Origin: Neopestalotiopsis rosae
Taxonomy: Eukaryota; Ascomycota; Sordariomycetes; Amphisphaeriales; Sporocadaceae
NCBI GenBank assembly: GCA_023078685.1
Contig: JALGAS010000005.1
Coordinates: 1-64,000, forward strand
DNA: 64,000 bases
Reading direction: 5' to 3'
How positions within the stretch are numbered: the stretch's first letter is position 1; the number at the start of each line of letters is the position of its first letter. Of the stretch, positions 34,886 through 46,255 are shown piece by piece. Below the pieces are notes generated by a model that did not search any database, was not told where the DNA came from, and saw nothing but the letters and a program-made list of their open reading frames with translations. Both the position numbers and the translations under genes were made by a program.

Positions 34886-35285
34886 ATTGGCCGTGTTCAA
34901 ACGCTCGACCATTTCTCGAGTATTGATAATTCCAAAGATGTTTACCGGTGATAACAATACAGGCCTGTCAATTCCTTTTGTTTATTGGGCTTGGATTTGA
35001 TATTGTTTAGTATTTGTATTGTAGTCAGAGTTTTATTAGATTCAATGCAGAGCATTAATAGTTGGAAACAAGGCATTTTCCTTTTCGCTATTTGAGCGCT
35101 GGTACCAAAACCGGGAGCCAAGTCTTTTGCAGCATGACACTTATATCACCATTCTCCAGTCATTCACCGAGTATATCTTGGCTAATAATTCAAGAGTGTA
35201 GTACATTCCTGTCAACGACTCCTCGCTATTATCAGCTTGCCCTGCACATGTCAAACCGTGTACAGCTACCTAAGGTCTCTAGTCC
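34886..35285. terminator. Convergent 3' region
   Basis: About 400 bp between the convergent stops of the large zinc-finger gene and CET1. No other feature seen. Confidence 0.4.
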
Positions 35286-38078
35286 TTACTCCGGACAGGT
35301 CCGCGCCAATGCTCGAATGTTGTTTACAAACGTTTCCACTAAATCCGGGTATAAATTCGGCTCGTCAGCCTGTGCTCTCATGCCCTGTTCTATGAGAACA
35401 GCAGCGTTCATTTCCACCTCCAGCTCGTGCTCCTTCTCTAGGACACCACTGCGTGGGTTGGCCTGGCTCACCTGCGTCAGGTCAACTTGAAAATTCCCCT
35501 GCGAATAGCTCATGCGGTCCTTTGCACGGTCTGGTTGCCGATCACGCCCTGCAGGATGGCCTCTCATGATCTCCTCGGCGGGTCCGTCCCAATCCCACTC
35601 GAGGTTGATGCTGATACGGCAGTCAAGCTGTGCCATGGGTAAATGAATGTTCAGGTCTGCCACTCGCGCCTTGACAATCTTGGCAATAATTTCTCCCGTC
35701 TGCTGGTCTCGACTGATGCGGCCCTTGACGGACTGCTTTGACTGTTGAAGTGCTGTTAAAGCACTGGGTAACCTAGCCGCAAGTGGTGGCGGCAATTCAT
35801 AAAACTCATCGACCTCTCTGCGGTGCTTGTAGGAAATAGGGACGTGCTCATAAGGCTTTGTGTGAGGGTTCTGGGGATGGGTAGTCGCAAGATTGGCATT
35901 TAACCACTCATTGAATACACGATGTTGGGCCTAGAGAAGTTGGGTGTTAGTAATAAAAGTGAGGTGGAACTCGTATGTACTCACCAAGGTCATACTACTT
36001 CGAAAAGCAACCCGAGCATCAGAGGTTAGAGCACACTCGCCATTCACCGGATATGCTACACGAGAGTTTGTGTTGCGATCAATAATGGTCCCTAACTTGG
36101 CCTCAACTTCCCACTGTATGCCACGTGCTCGAACCTCGCCGCCGAATTCGCTCAAACAAATGTTCTGAAATAAAAAGTCGGCCACAACCCGGACTAGATG
36201 GTCAAATGGAAGGTTCAGGGAAATTGGCTGAACGGCAAAGGGTCGCCCTTCGAGAACTTTCCATGCTCGGTTATCCGGACTAATAGCTGATTGTTCTTCG
36301 GTTTTGCGACCGACTTCGGGAGAATTATGTCGCGATGCATGTTCTGACTTGACTGGGACCTGCTCTGGTTTGACTTTGCTCTCGTGAGATGGTGCAGGGT
36401 GAGTGTCGCCATTGGTGTGTGGCTCATGACTGCCACCACCCACATGGGTCTTACTCTTGAGGGTGTAATTGCGACTGGCGTTGGGCTGACGAGCCTTCCC
36501 ACTCTGCGCCCACACGGGGGTTTGGGCAAAGCGGGTCTTCTTGCGTCGCGGCATGGCGGGCGACGAGGGCTGAGAAATGATAGATCCTGGACCATGGGTG
36601 CCATTCATTTGTGGAGGCGGTGGTGGTCTTCGGGCGTGGCCATCGAGCTCATCAGGTTGGAGGTCTCTGTCATCGAGCTTCCTCTTTGCCGGCGTCCCTT
36701 CGCGCTTCATGACAGGGACCTGATTGCCAGGTGGCGGCGCTTGCTGCATCTGGTTTTGCTGGTGTGGCAGGTGCGTTTGATGCGAATGGTGATCTGTTGA
36801 ATCGCCACCCATTGACGAGGGCCGCGCTTGAGCCGAGGTAGGTGCGCCACCCAGACTTTCCGTAAGGCTCGGAATGCGAGTCTTGGGTGAGACACTAATA
36901 CTACGCTCACGTTCCTGCGACGCGTGTGACGCGTGTGACGCGTGCGATTGTGAGCGGCGGTGTGGGTCGCCAGTTCCGTCGTAGTGCGGATTAGGATGCG
37001 ACTGCGACTGTGGTACGGCTGTGACAGCATGAGGCGCTGATGGAGATTGATGCTGCGATTGCGCTCGTGGCTGTTGCCTTGATTGTGGGGGGGCTGGTGC
37101 CGAAGCTAAAGACATTCTTTGTTGGTAAGGACTTTGTGGTTGTGGGTATGACGCGGATACCTGTCGTGGTGCAGCAGGTGGACCGAGGGGTGTTGGTGGC
37201 TGTGAGGACTGGCGTTGGTCTCTGTGGTCAAACTGCGTCAACGACCTCGTCGTCATAGCTGGGCTGCCACTTTGAGGACCATAAGGCGTGCTGAATGACG
37301 GCTGGTGAGCAGAAGTCGGCGTTGCTGTCGACGTCGACTGCAATGAATGCGACCTTTGCTGTTGCTGCTGTTGCTGCTGTTGCTGCATGTATGGGTGTTG
37401 TGAACCGCCTGGAGTCGTGACGGGGGGCGTTTGTGGTGGCATGATTTGCTGGCCCGGAAAGTAACCCGCAGGCCCGTGAGCGGATGGCATACCAACCGGG
37501 GGCGGTGCAGCACCTCCGGGCGATGCGAAGCTATCCCTCGAATCCCTAGGGTAGTTTCCAGGTGGGCCATACTGATGTCGTTGCTGCGGGCTCGCCGGTA
37601 ATTGATTCTGTGCATGCGTGGGTGGGAATGGGTACCCTTGACTGCCCGCGCTGAGGGAAGAGGTTGGAGTGTGGCGGTAAGGGGATGGCCCAGACAGCTG
37701 TGCACTGCCGGGAGATCTTGGATCGTGGCTCGGGCCCGGCGCCTGCAGCGGCGGCGGGGCAGGTCTTGGGTTGAACGCGTTTGCAGGAGGATGTTGCGTA
37801 GTCGGTGATACATAATGACTCGGTGGTCCTGGAGGCGGGTGCCCGGCATGATATTCGGTCGGAGGAGGCGCGGGCGCTTGACTCGGAGATCCGTGGACAG
37901 CCTGGCTATAGTCTCTAAACCCACGATGAGGATGCGGCTGTATCGGAGTGTGTGGCGTTGGAGTCATTGATGGCGATGCTGATGGCATCTTCGTCAACGG
38001 AGGAGGCGGTTGGGATTGTTGTCTTGATGCGTTCCGCGCCGCGCCGCCCTCCGAGTTCATGATAGTATGGAGATCCAT
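35286..38078 (-). CDS. cet1: mRNA-capping enzyme beta subunit, RNA 5'-triphosphatase CET1
   Basis: Two exons in transcript order: 38078-35985 and 35930-35286; 912 residues. The first about 600 residues are Pro-, Gln- and Ser-rich and probably disordered. The catalytic triphosphate-tunnel domain starts near FAVQPISLNLPFDHLVRVVADFL. Motif A is WEVEAKLG at 656-663 and motif C is EHELEVEMN at about 865-873; their glutamates bind the metal. RISINLEWDW lies between. This enzyme removes the gamma-phosphate of nascent mRNA, the first step of capping, using the metal-dependent fungal fold and not the animal cysteine-phosphatase fold. The long disordered N-terminus is usual in filamentous fungi. Confidence 0.92.
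36919..36945 (-). repeat. Three tandem 9-bp units in CET1
   Basis: GACGCGTGT repeats three times with one final mismatch, encoding the SHA-SHA-SHAS run in the disordered N-terminal part of CET1. A likely site of length polymorphism. Confidence 0.9.
37356..37385 (-). repeat. CAG/CAA microsatellite in CET1
   Basis: About ten glutamine codons in the disordered N-terminal region of CET1, read on the minus strand as mixed CAG and CAA. Confidence 0.9.
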
Positions 38079-40189
38079 CTCAAAGTTGAGCGCGTAATTG
38101 CTCGTAGTACTCGCTGTTTCCTACGCGGTCAACACCCAAGGAAACCAGCCTGGAAGATTCGTTAGTTCACCAGTGATATCAATACACTTATTTTTGATAG
38201 GCGAGGCTCCTTTGTCCGTGCGGCGTTGTTTTGGTACGTCCACAGGCTTTCCATCCACGAACCTCTACAAGACGAAGATATAAGGTCGTAATGATCCAGA
38301 TTTGCAGTGTGAGCGAGAATCGTAGGTGAGCCCGGCCAAAGCTGGTTGTATGTACGGGAGCTTGGTCTCTGCTGGGATATGACAAGTTGGGTATGGATGC
38401 CAACTCTTCGAATCCAAAATCTTTCTCTTAGGGTGATCCTAGTTTCAAATCGAGCGGTCGTCGGCTGCGATGCGCAGGAATGTATAGCATTAGATTAAAA
38501 TATTCGTACAGGGGATAATGAGCGCGGAACCAAGATGAACAAGGCAAGCAATCGTCGTGAGCGCAAAGAGGAAACGTCCAGACGGCAGATCGCAAGCTAG
38601 GCACGGCGATAGTGCTGGGTCGATGAATATCTCAGCAACCGCCGACTGGGTCGCCCAAGTTTCCAGATTGCGATCCTAAAGTATGTGGTGTTCTGTTGCC
38701 CGTTTGATGGCAGGCAGAGCACCAAAGAGAAAAACTCGACGAGGATCCTGCTAGATCAGCGGTCGGATGCATGCAGCTACCTTACGGCCTGGTCGATAGC
38801 ACGCACGGGTGATAGAGCGAGGCGTCGAGGCAGTGCGCTATAGGGAAGATTGCAATGCGCGCACACGATGCTGGACCAAGTCGACCGTCGCCAGCAGCAT
38901 CTGACTCGATTACACGAGTTTCTCTGGCGGGCTGTGCGGTTCCGGCGATGACTTCACGTTTGGGATGTTCAAAGTTGGAGTGGGTTGGGTGGCACGCGGT
39001 CGCGGTTTTGGGCAAAGGGCACCCGGACTCAAAATCAAATATGTACGGAAGGATGGACACTCAAGAAAATTAATTGACCAGACCAGACTCTAATGCGCCG
39101 GGGCCGTCAGATTGTGGAGACTTTTAGGTACCGCAGACAGAGATGAGATAATGATGCGACTGGGGGTTGGTCTACATAGGTAGGTACAGTGTGTTGAAGC
39201 TTTCGCCCAGCACGGTTCTGCTGAGCAAAGATGCACCAGAGTATACGGTACCCAAGTGTGTATTGTTGAGGCTTTTGAGAAAACAACATGACGAAATGGA
39301 CGTGGGAAGCTTGACACCTTCCTCTCTTTACATGTACAATCCATATTATGAGCATGTATAAGTAAATCGCATCCCACGTTTCTGTCAGTGGACAGTTGGT
39401 AGGTACAGCCCGCGCAGTTTGAATATACCTGCATTGGGTGACGGCTGAACAATCGAAATAGACATGGCTTATCCAAGAGATTGAATCGACTCGAATGGAG
39501 TAACTCAGCTTTGAGATTTACATGGTCTCAACAGACCTACCATCCCAAGCACCTCAGCCTCTGCTAAAGCTGTTGGACGAGCTACATGTACAAGTTGGGT
39601 TCGCAGGTAAAAGCAAATCATTGCTGATATACACCTACATAATACGCATGTTGATGCAGACTATTCAAAAAGTTCAAGTGATAATACAGCATACGAGGAT
39701 CAAACAAGCGCACGCTCAATGACCACAATCGTTACAAGTCTTCCTAGGTACTTTCAAGTTCCGAATTCTTCATCTTTGCCAGAGATGTAGCTAGTGGTGT
39801 GAGTCTATCGAATAGTGGCCCCTCACCACACACCAGCTTGTTGCTACCACTCTGCCGCTAAGCTGGCAGCTCGAATAAATGCTCGGGCCACTTCGTAGAC
39901 TGCTCGACGGACCCCCCGGCCAGGCAGAGCTGCGCCTGACGTGTTTCTCGCTTGTAGGCGCCTTCAGTGCTTGCAAACTCCAGTCCCGCCAGCAGACAGC
40001 ACCAGGCTTGAACCTTCCCATTAACAAACAACACATTCCCCCCCAGTCATCAACATCATCACCATCACCATCGTCCATCTCTTCAATAAACTGCTGGTAT
40101 CTCATCTGCGTCAACTTCATACTGTTAGGACCTTTTGGCCCTTGACCCTATCTAGAGCTGTCTGGAGCTTGAGATCAACCAGTTATAAG
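38079..40189. promoter_or_regulatory. 2.1-kb divergent intergenic region, CET1 and RPN2
   Basis: No frame here has a recognisable product. The region separates two divergent essential genes and is unusually long compared with other gaps between conserved genes in the window. Its right end (about 40020-40090) is C/A-rich with short CATCAC repeats and probably belongs to the 5' leader of RPN2. I saw no perfect proteasome-associated GGTGGCAAA element. Confidence 0.5.
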
Positions 40190-43100
40190 ATGCCTGGTCT
40201 TGTCACTGCAACGGGCGTGCTCGGCTTCCTGGCCGATGAGGAGCCCGAGCTCAAGGTCTTTGCCCTACAGACTCTCAATGACGATATTGATACCGTCTGG
40301 ACCGAAGTCGCCGGCGCCCTTGGTCAGATAGAGACCCTCTACGAAGATGAATCCTTCCCCGAGCGTAAGCTGGCCGCTCTGGTCCTCTCCAAGGTCTACT
40401 ATCATCTTGGCGCGTACGATGAGAGCATGTTCTTCGCCCTCGCAGCCGGCGATCTCTTCAAGCTTGATAGCCCGACCGAGTTCGAGGACACGATCATATC
40501 AAAGTGTGTCGACCATTATATCGCAGCGAAGAACGAGAATCATACCGTGCTCTCCCAAAAGGACAAGGAGGATAAGTCACTGCCCGCTCTAGCGACTGCC
40601 TTCAGCGGCAGCAACGAGAACAATGCCTCTGCCCTCATCTCGCCCACGACCCCCTTTTCGCAGTCGACTCTACCTTCCAAGTCACTCTTGTCCCGCGTGT
40701 CTACCGACAACACCATCATTGAGACATCTTTCGAACAGCCCAAGAAGCAGCACCGATCTTCATCCATTGCCCTGACGCACAACGAACTCGACACTCGGCG
40801 CGCCATTGACAACGTCATCGAGCGTCTTTATGCGAATTGCATCAAGGAAGGCCGGTACAAGCAGGTCGTTGGCATCGCAGTCGAGGCCAAGAGGCTGGAT
40901 GTTGTTGCCAGGGTCATCAAGGAGGCCGGAGACGAGCACGACCGGTCCAAGGGCAAGAACAAGCCCGACGAGGAACTGCCAGGATCTGCAGAAGAGCTGA
41001 TGGACTACTGTCTCAACATTTGCTTGGATGTTGTGCAAGAGCGAGCCTTCCGCGACGAAATACTTCAACTCGTTCTGGATATTCTTTCGAGCAACCAGGT
41101 CAAGGAGCCGGACTATTTCTCCATAGCCAAGTGCATCGTGTATCTCAACAAAGACGAGCATGCAAAGGACGTCATTCAGAAGTTGGTCGGGACCTCTGAA
41201 CCCCACGACATTGCCATTGCATACCAGTTTGCCTTTGACTTGTACGACAACGGTACCCAAGAGTTCCTCGGAAAGGTCAAAGCTCAGCTTCCCTCGGGAG
41301 AGTCAAAGGGAGACAGGTCGGTCGACGACGACACCGAAGATGCCACCGAATCTACATCACTGCTCGATAACAGCAAGGAAGAGAGCGCCTCGGAAGATTC
41401 CGGCAGCGACGTGTACAAGAACATCCGCTCTATTCTCGATGGCACCAAAACCATCAAGCTGAACCTCGAATTTCTTTACCGCAACAATCGCACCGACCTA
41501 AGCGTTCTCAATAAGGTGCGTGACAGTCTCGAGGGTCGCAACTCCATCTTTCACACTGCTGTCACATTCTGCAATGCCTTCATGAATCAGGGCACTACAA
41601 ATGACAAGTTTTTCCGTGACAACCTGGAGTGGCTTGGTAAGGCTGTCAATTGGAGTAAGTTCACTGCCACTGCCGCACTCGGTGTCATTCACCGTGGAAA
41701 CCTCTCGCAATCTCGGAAACTTCTTGAACCTTATTTGCCGAGGGGAACGGGTGGCATCAGCGGAGGTTCCGTGTACTCTCAGGGTGGAGCACTGTACGCC
41801 TACGGCCTCATCCACGCCAACCACGGCGCGGACGCGCTAGACTATCTGAAGACGCAATTCACTGCTGCCGAGGAAGAAGTCATCCAACATGGTGGCGCTT
41901 TGGGTCTTGGAATCGCTGGAATGGCCACTGGTGATGAGGAAATTTTCGACAACCTCAAGCAAGTCCTATTTGCTGACTCGGCTCTCAATGGTGAGGCTGT
42001 TGGCCTCGCCATGGGACTCATCATGCTCGGCACCGGTAACGTGAGGGCTCTGGAGGACATGGTTACATACGCTCATGAGACAACCCACGAGAAGAGTGTT
42101 CGTGGTTTGGCTTTGGGTATGTCATTGATCATGTATGGTCGCCAGGAAGGCGCCGATGTAATGATTGAGGGTCTGCTGAATGATCCCGACCCAACCCTGC
42201 GTTACGGTGGTATCATGACTGTCGCCATGGCCTACTGTGGCACGGGTAGCAATAAGGCGATCCGCAAGCTGCTACACATCGCCGTCAGTGATGTCAACGA
42301 CGATGTGCGCCGCATTGCGGTCATGAGCTTGGGTTTTATTCTTTTCCGCAAGCCTGGCAGCGTTCCTCGCATGGTCGAGCTCCTCTCCGAGTCATACAAC
42401 CCACACGTGAGGTATGGTTCTGCCATGGCTTTGGGTATTTCATGTGCTGGTACAGGCCTCGATGAGGCCATTGATCTGCTAGAGCCCATGATGAAGGATC
42501 CTACCGACTTTGTTCGCCAAGGTGCTCTGATCTCCTTGGCCATGATCATGATTCAGCAGAATGAGGTCATGAATCCCAAGGTTGCCGCCATTCGCAAGAC
42601 GTTGAAGAAGGTTGTTGGCGACCGCCATGAAGATGCCATGACCAAGTTTGGTGCTGCTATTGCCTTGGGTATCATTGATGCCGGCGGCCGCAATTGCACC
42701 ATCGGTCTACAGACCCAGACTGGTAACCTAAACATGGCTGGCATTGTCGGTATGGCTGTCTTCACACAGTACTGGTACTGGTTCCCCTTTACCCACTTCC
42801 TCTCCCTAGCCTTCAGCCCGACCTCCATCATTGCTCTCGACCACGACCTGGACCTCGTGGATGCAAAGTTCCACTGTTCCACCAAACCAAGCCTTTTCGA
42901 CTATCCGCCTGAGCAAGAAATCAAGGTTGAGGAAGGGCCTGCACTGATTGCCACCGCCGTTCTCTCCACCACTGCCCAGGCAAAGCGTCGGGCTCAGAAG
43001 AAGGAACGTGCACAGCGCCGCGACAGCATGGATGTTGAGGCTACGCCTACCGTGACCAAGCCTAGCACCAGTGGTGATAAGATGGATGTGGACGAGCCCA

Positions 43101-43627
43101 AGAAGGCCGAAGATGCCAAGAAAGAGGGCGAGGCAGTGACGGACAAGGAGACGACGCCATCTACAGAAACCAAGAAGAAGGACCAGAGGGAAAAGGCGGG
43201 ATACGACATTGATAACATGTCCCGTGTGCTCCCCGGACAGCTCAAGTACATCAGCCCTGTCAAGGGCCGATATTGGCCCGTCAAACTTGTCCGCCCTGGA
43301 CCTCTGCCTACTGGAGGACCCATCTTGGTGCATGACAAGCAACCTGGAGAGAAGAAGGAGCTGATTGAGGAGAAGCTCAAGAAGGTCTCCACCGACAAGG
43401 CACCCGTCCCTAATGCAGGTGGCGATGCACGAGGTGGTAGGAGAGACGTCGGTATCCAGGAATCCCTCCTCAGACAGTTGGGTGTCAACATTCCTCTTTC
43501 TGGTGCCGCTGCTGCAGCAGGTGTCCTCACGGCGGTTGACGAAGATGGCGAAAACGACGAGGAGGCTGAACCCCCTCGCGATTTTGAGTATGATACGGAG
43601 GCTGATAATGATGAGGACGATGACTAG
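40190..43627 (+). CDS. rpn2: 26S proteasome regulatory subunit RPN2 (PSMD1)
   Basis: Intronless, 1145 residues. The start ATG at 40190 opens MPGLVTATGVLGFLADEEPELKVFAL, the conserved N-terminus; a 16-codon upstream extension is dismissed. The N-terminal rod runs to about 490. Proteasome/cyclosome repeats follow, roughly 496-880, each around GxALGLGxxxxGT (GGALGLGIAGMATGDEE, YGSAMALGISCAGTGLDE). The C-terminus has YWPVKLVRPGPLPTGGPILV and a strongly acidic end. RPN2 is a scaffold of the 19S base and a docking site for the ubiquitin receptor Rpn13. A Lys/Glu-rich insertion at about 945-1000 is typical of fungi. Confidence 0.97.
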   Translation: MPGLVTATGVLGFLADEEPELKVFALQTLNDDIDTVWTEVAGALGQIETLYEDESFPERKLAALVLSKVYYHLGAYDESMFFALAAGDLFKLDSPTEFEDTIISKCVDHYIAAKNENHTVLSQKDKEDKSLPALATAFSGSNENNASALISPTTPFSQSTLPSKSLLSRVSTDNTIIETSFEQPKKQHRSSSIALTHNELDTRRAIDNVIERLYANCIKEGRYKQVVGIAVEAKRLDVVARVIKEAGDEHDRSKGKNKPDEELPGSAEELMDYCLNICLDVVQERAFRDEILQLVLDILSSNQVKEPDYFSIAKCIVYLNKDEHAKDVIQKLVGTSEPHDIAIAYQFAFDLYDNGTQEFLGKVKAQLPSGESKGDRSVDDDTEDATESTSLLDNSKEESASEDSGSDVYKNIRSILDGTKTIKLNLEFLYRNNRTDLSVLNKVRDSLEGRNSIFHTAVTFCNAFMNQGTTNDKFFRDNLEWLGKAVNWSKFTATAALGVIHRGNLSQSRKLLEPYLPRGTGGISGGSVYSQGGALYAYGLIHANHGADALDYLKTQFTAAEEEVIQHGGALGLGIAGMATGDEEIFDNLKQVLFADSALNGEAVGLAMGLIMLGTGNVRALEDMVTYAHETTHEKSVRGLALGMSLIMYGRQEGADVMIEGLLNDPDPTLRYGGIMTVAMAYCGTGSNKAIRKLLHIAVSDVNDDVRRIAVMSLGFILFRKPGSVPRMVELLSESYNPHVRYGSAMALGISCAGTGLDEAIDLLEPMMKDPTDFVRQGALISLAMIMIQQNEVMNPKVAAIRKTLKKVVGDRHEDAMTKFGAAIALGIIDAGGRNCTIGLQTQTGNLNMAGIVGMAVFTQYWYWFPFTHFLSLAFSPTSIIALDHDLDLVDAKFHCSTKPSLFDYPPEQEIKVEEGPALIATAVLSTTAQAKRRAQKKERAQRRDSMDVEATPTVTKPSTSGDKMDVDEPKKAEDAKKEGEAVTDKETTPSTETKKKDQREKAGYDIDNMSRVLPGQLKYISPVKGRYWPVKLVRPGPLPTGGPILVHDKQPGEKKELIEEKLKKVSTDKAPVPNAGGDARGGRRDVGIQESLLRQLGVNIPLSGAAAAAGVLTAVDEDGENDEEAEPPRDFEYDTEADNDEDDD

Positions 43628-44596
43628 TTTATTTCAGACTAGCCGTACTGACAAAGACCTTCATGGGGAGGATGTCTACGGTGTGCAGTAGAAGAGGTGT
43701 GTTGGCCTGTGGCCTCCTCATGATGTCGGGGATGGCTATATATTTGTACCACTACCTAGAATAGAGACACAATGTCCGAAAATTCATCAAGCAATCAATG
43801 TTTCGTCGTCATTTCTGACTCGGTGCTTTCTTGAGCCATTGTATCGATGTTCTTCCTTGGTCCTTGATCCCTTTACTTTTTTCGACATTCATCTGTCCAA
43901 AGAACACCAAATAATCGTGCCACGCACCACTATCTTACTAATTCGTACGTAGCACGACCACAGGCGCGCAATTCACCAATCGATTTTCTGGTCTTGCAGT
44001 CATGTTTGGAGAGATATGCGCCTACTAAACGAAAATGGTCTCGAGCCAGCTGACAAGGTACCTACTTGATCCCAGCGACAAGCCATTTACTCCTCTGCCA
44101 CTCCTTGAGCGTTGGTGCTAGGTGATGGTGGATGGATCAACGACAGTTTTCCGCTAAATATACAAGGTACTTGATTCAGCTTGATGATTATCGGTGATGA
44201 TCATCGGGACATGGCGTCGCCGCAGTCTTGTACATATCACACGCTGGAGCGTCGCCTGGGTGCTGTGAAAATGATCGTACTGGATATCAAAAGGCAGAGA
44301 CGCCTTCCGGTACACAATATTTGAAGATAGATACCAACTATCACTCGTACTATTAAATACCGATCTGCTGGCTTCCCGTTGTAATGTTTCTATACATCCC
44401 TACTGGGAATGAAGCATTTCTCATGTCCTCCCCCTCCAGAGTCCGCATATCCGTTGCCAAAGTCATAGGAGCTCTTTGTCACCATCCAGTTGCAGTCGTT
44501 CCTCAAGAAGCCCTTGCGTATTTATAGCGGAGGAGCAACTTGGCAGAGTCAATAATTGAATATAGACTCGAGAGAGAAAAGGGAATAACCAGATTT
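43628..44596. terminator. Convergent 3' region, RPN2 and JEN-type permease
   Basis: Nearly 1 kb between convergent stop codons, longer than needed for two polyadenylation regions. Open frames are short and not coding-like. No other feature seen. Confidence 0.4.
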
Positions 44597-46255
44597 TCAC
44601 TGAGATTCCTTCTTCTCGCTTGTTTCGGTGGTCGGCAGATCCTTTGACTCTTCGGCAATTGAAGCAACGTCCACGGCCTTCTCAACGTCTGCGCCATTTC
44701 CAACGTTGGCACCGGCTGGTCCAGCATTTTCAAAGTGCCTACCACGCTTCTCAGGGCCCAGTGCTACAGTAACGGCGATGCCCAGCGCAATGATGACAGT
44801 GGCGATACCCATTGTAGGCCCATAAGCCTCAGCCAACTTTCCGGACTTGGCCCGGACAAAGTGTGACTCGGATATCGCGTTGACAATTTGAGCCGATGGA
44901 CTCGATATCATGTTTCCAATCTGATAGGTGATTCCTGGAAATGTTGATCGATATGCCAGCGGAGATAGCTCGTTTAGGTGAATTGGAATAACTCCCCAGG
45001 CGCCCTGCACGAAAAACTGCATAAAAAATCCGGAAGCTGAGAGGGATTGTTCCCCTTCAGGAAGAATCCATGCAGGAATGAGAATACAACTCATCAAGGC
45101 AGCACTGACAATAGCACGTCGTCTGCCGACAAACTGTGATAGATAGCCTAACCATAATTTAGTACTCGGATGTTCAATAGCCTGATCTAGAGGACGAGAC
45201 ACTTACCGATGATAGTACCGCCGACGCAAGCTCCAACCTTCATCCAGATGCTGGCTCTGGTAGCAGCAGGGGACGGCAGTTCTTTTTGTGTGCGCATAAA
45301 GGTAGTGTAACTGTCTTGACTCGTGTGAGAGTAAAAGTTGAACCAGGTCATCAGGAAGCAACAGTAAATGCACAGCCGCCACTCGTTGCGTAGCATCGAC
45401 TTGGTTTCCTTCCAGAAATCAGATGCCGTAATGTGATGGCCAGATTTCTTGGCCTCTACGAACTGCTTTGACTCAGGGAAGAGGCATCGGATCAGGCCAG
45501 CTGCGATGGAAAGGCCTGCTGCGACCCAGAAGACCTTCTTCCAGGTATCTCCTCCACCGCCGAACCCTAGAACCGCACAAGAGGCCAAAACATATCCAAA
45601 AGAATACCCTTGCTGCATGATACCACTCATCAAGCCTCGCGCATCGAGCGGACAATTTTCGAGAGCCATGGCAACAGCATTTCCATAGACTCCGCCCATG
45701 AACAGACCAAAGAGGGATCGAACAGCAAGAAATTGACTAAACGTGCTGCTGTAAATGGTCGCGATTTGCAAGAGTCCTTGGCTGACGTTAACTAGGCATC
45801 TTTCTCGTCAAGAAGAGTGACTTACCCAAGATAATCATGTTGGCCACCATGGGCCACTTTCGACCGAAACGGTCACCCAGCAATCCAAAGATGGCTGCTC
45901 CAACAGATCGCAGCAGCAAAGTGAGAGTAATGGCTGTGCTGATCTCAGTCTTTGTCTGGCCGTAGTAGGTAGCTAGATCGACTTGTTGGATTGAGAGGGC
46001 GTGAAAGTCAAAAGCATCGGCAGTCCAGGCGAAAAAGCCAGCAAGAAAGTAAAGCCAGTCTTTGGCACTTAGGAGTCTGAACAGGGAAATTGGATTTCGC
46101 AGACGAGGCGGTGCCTCCCATTCAGTATGGGTTTCGCCGGCATCGTTGGTAACAACGACTCTCTGCTTCCACTTGAATAGATCGCTCCAGGCTTGTTTTG
46201 CTGTCGCAAAAGTTCCCTTCGCGAGTGGATCAGCGTGTTCATTTTGAGTCGTCAT
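44597..46255 (-). CDS. JEN-type monocarboxylate/proton symporter
   Basis: Three exons in transcript order: 46255-45826, 45776-45207, 45147-44597; 516 residues. An MFS fold with helix 1 in DWLYFLAGFFAWTADAFDFHALS and the loop GDRFGRKWPMVAN. The JEN family signature NxxSHxSQDxxxT is present as NFYSHTSQDSYTT. Members import lactate, pyruvate, acetate or short dicarboxylates at the plasma membrane and are repressed by glucose. Five CreA-consensus strings sit in 90 bp upstream. Which acid is transported cannot be read from sequence. Confidence 0.92.

Noticed and set aside
42806..43342. Long open frames antisense to RPN2 and to other highly biased genes
   Set aside because: They are reading-frame shadows of strongly codon-biased real genes.
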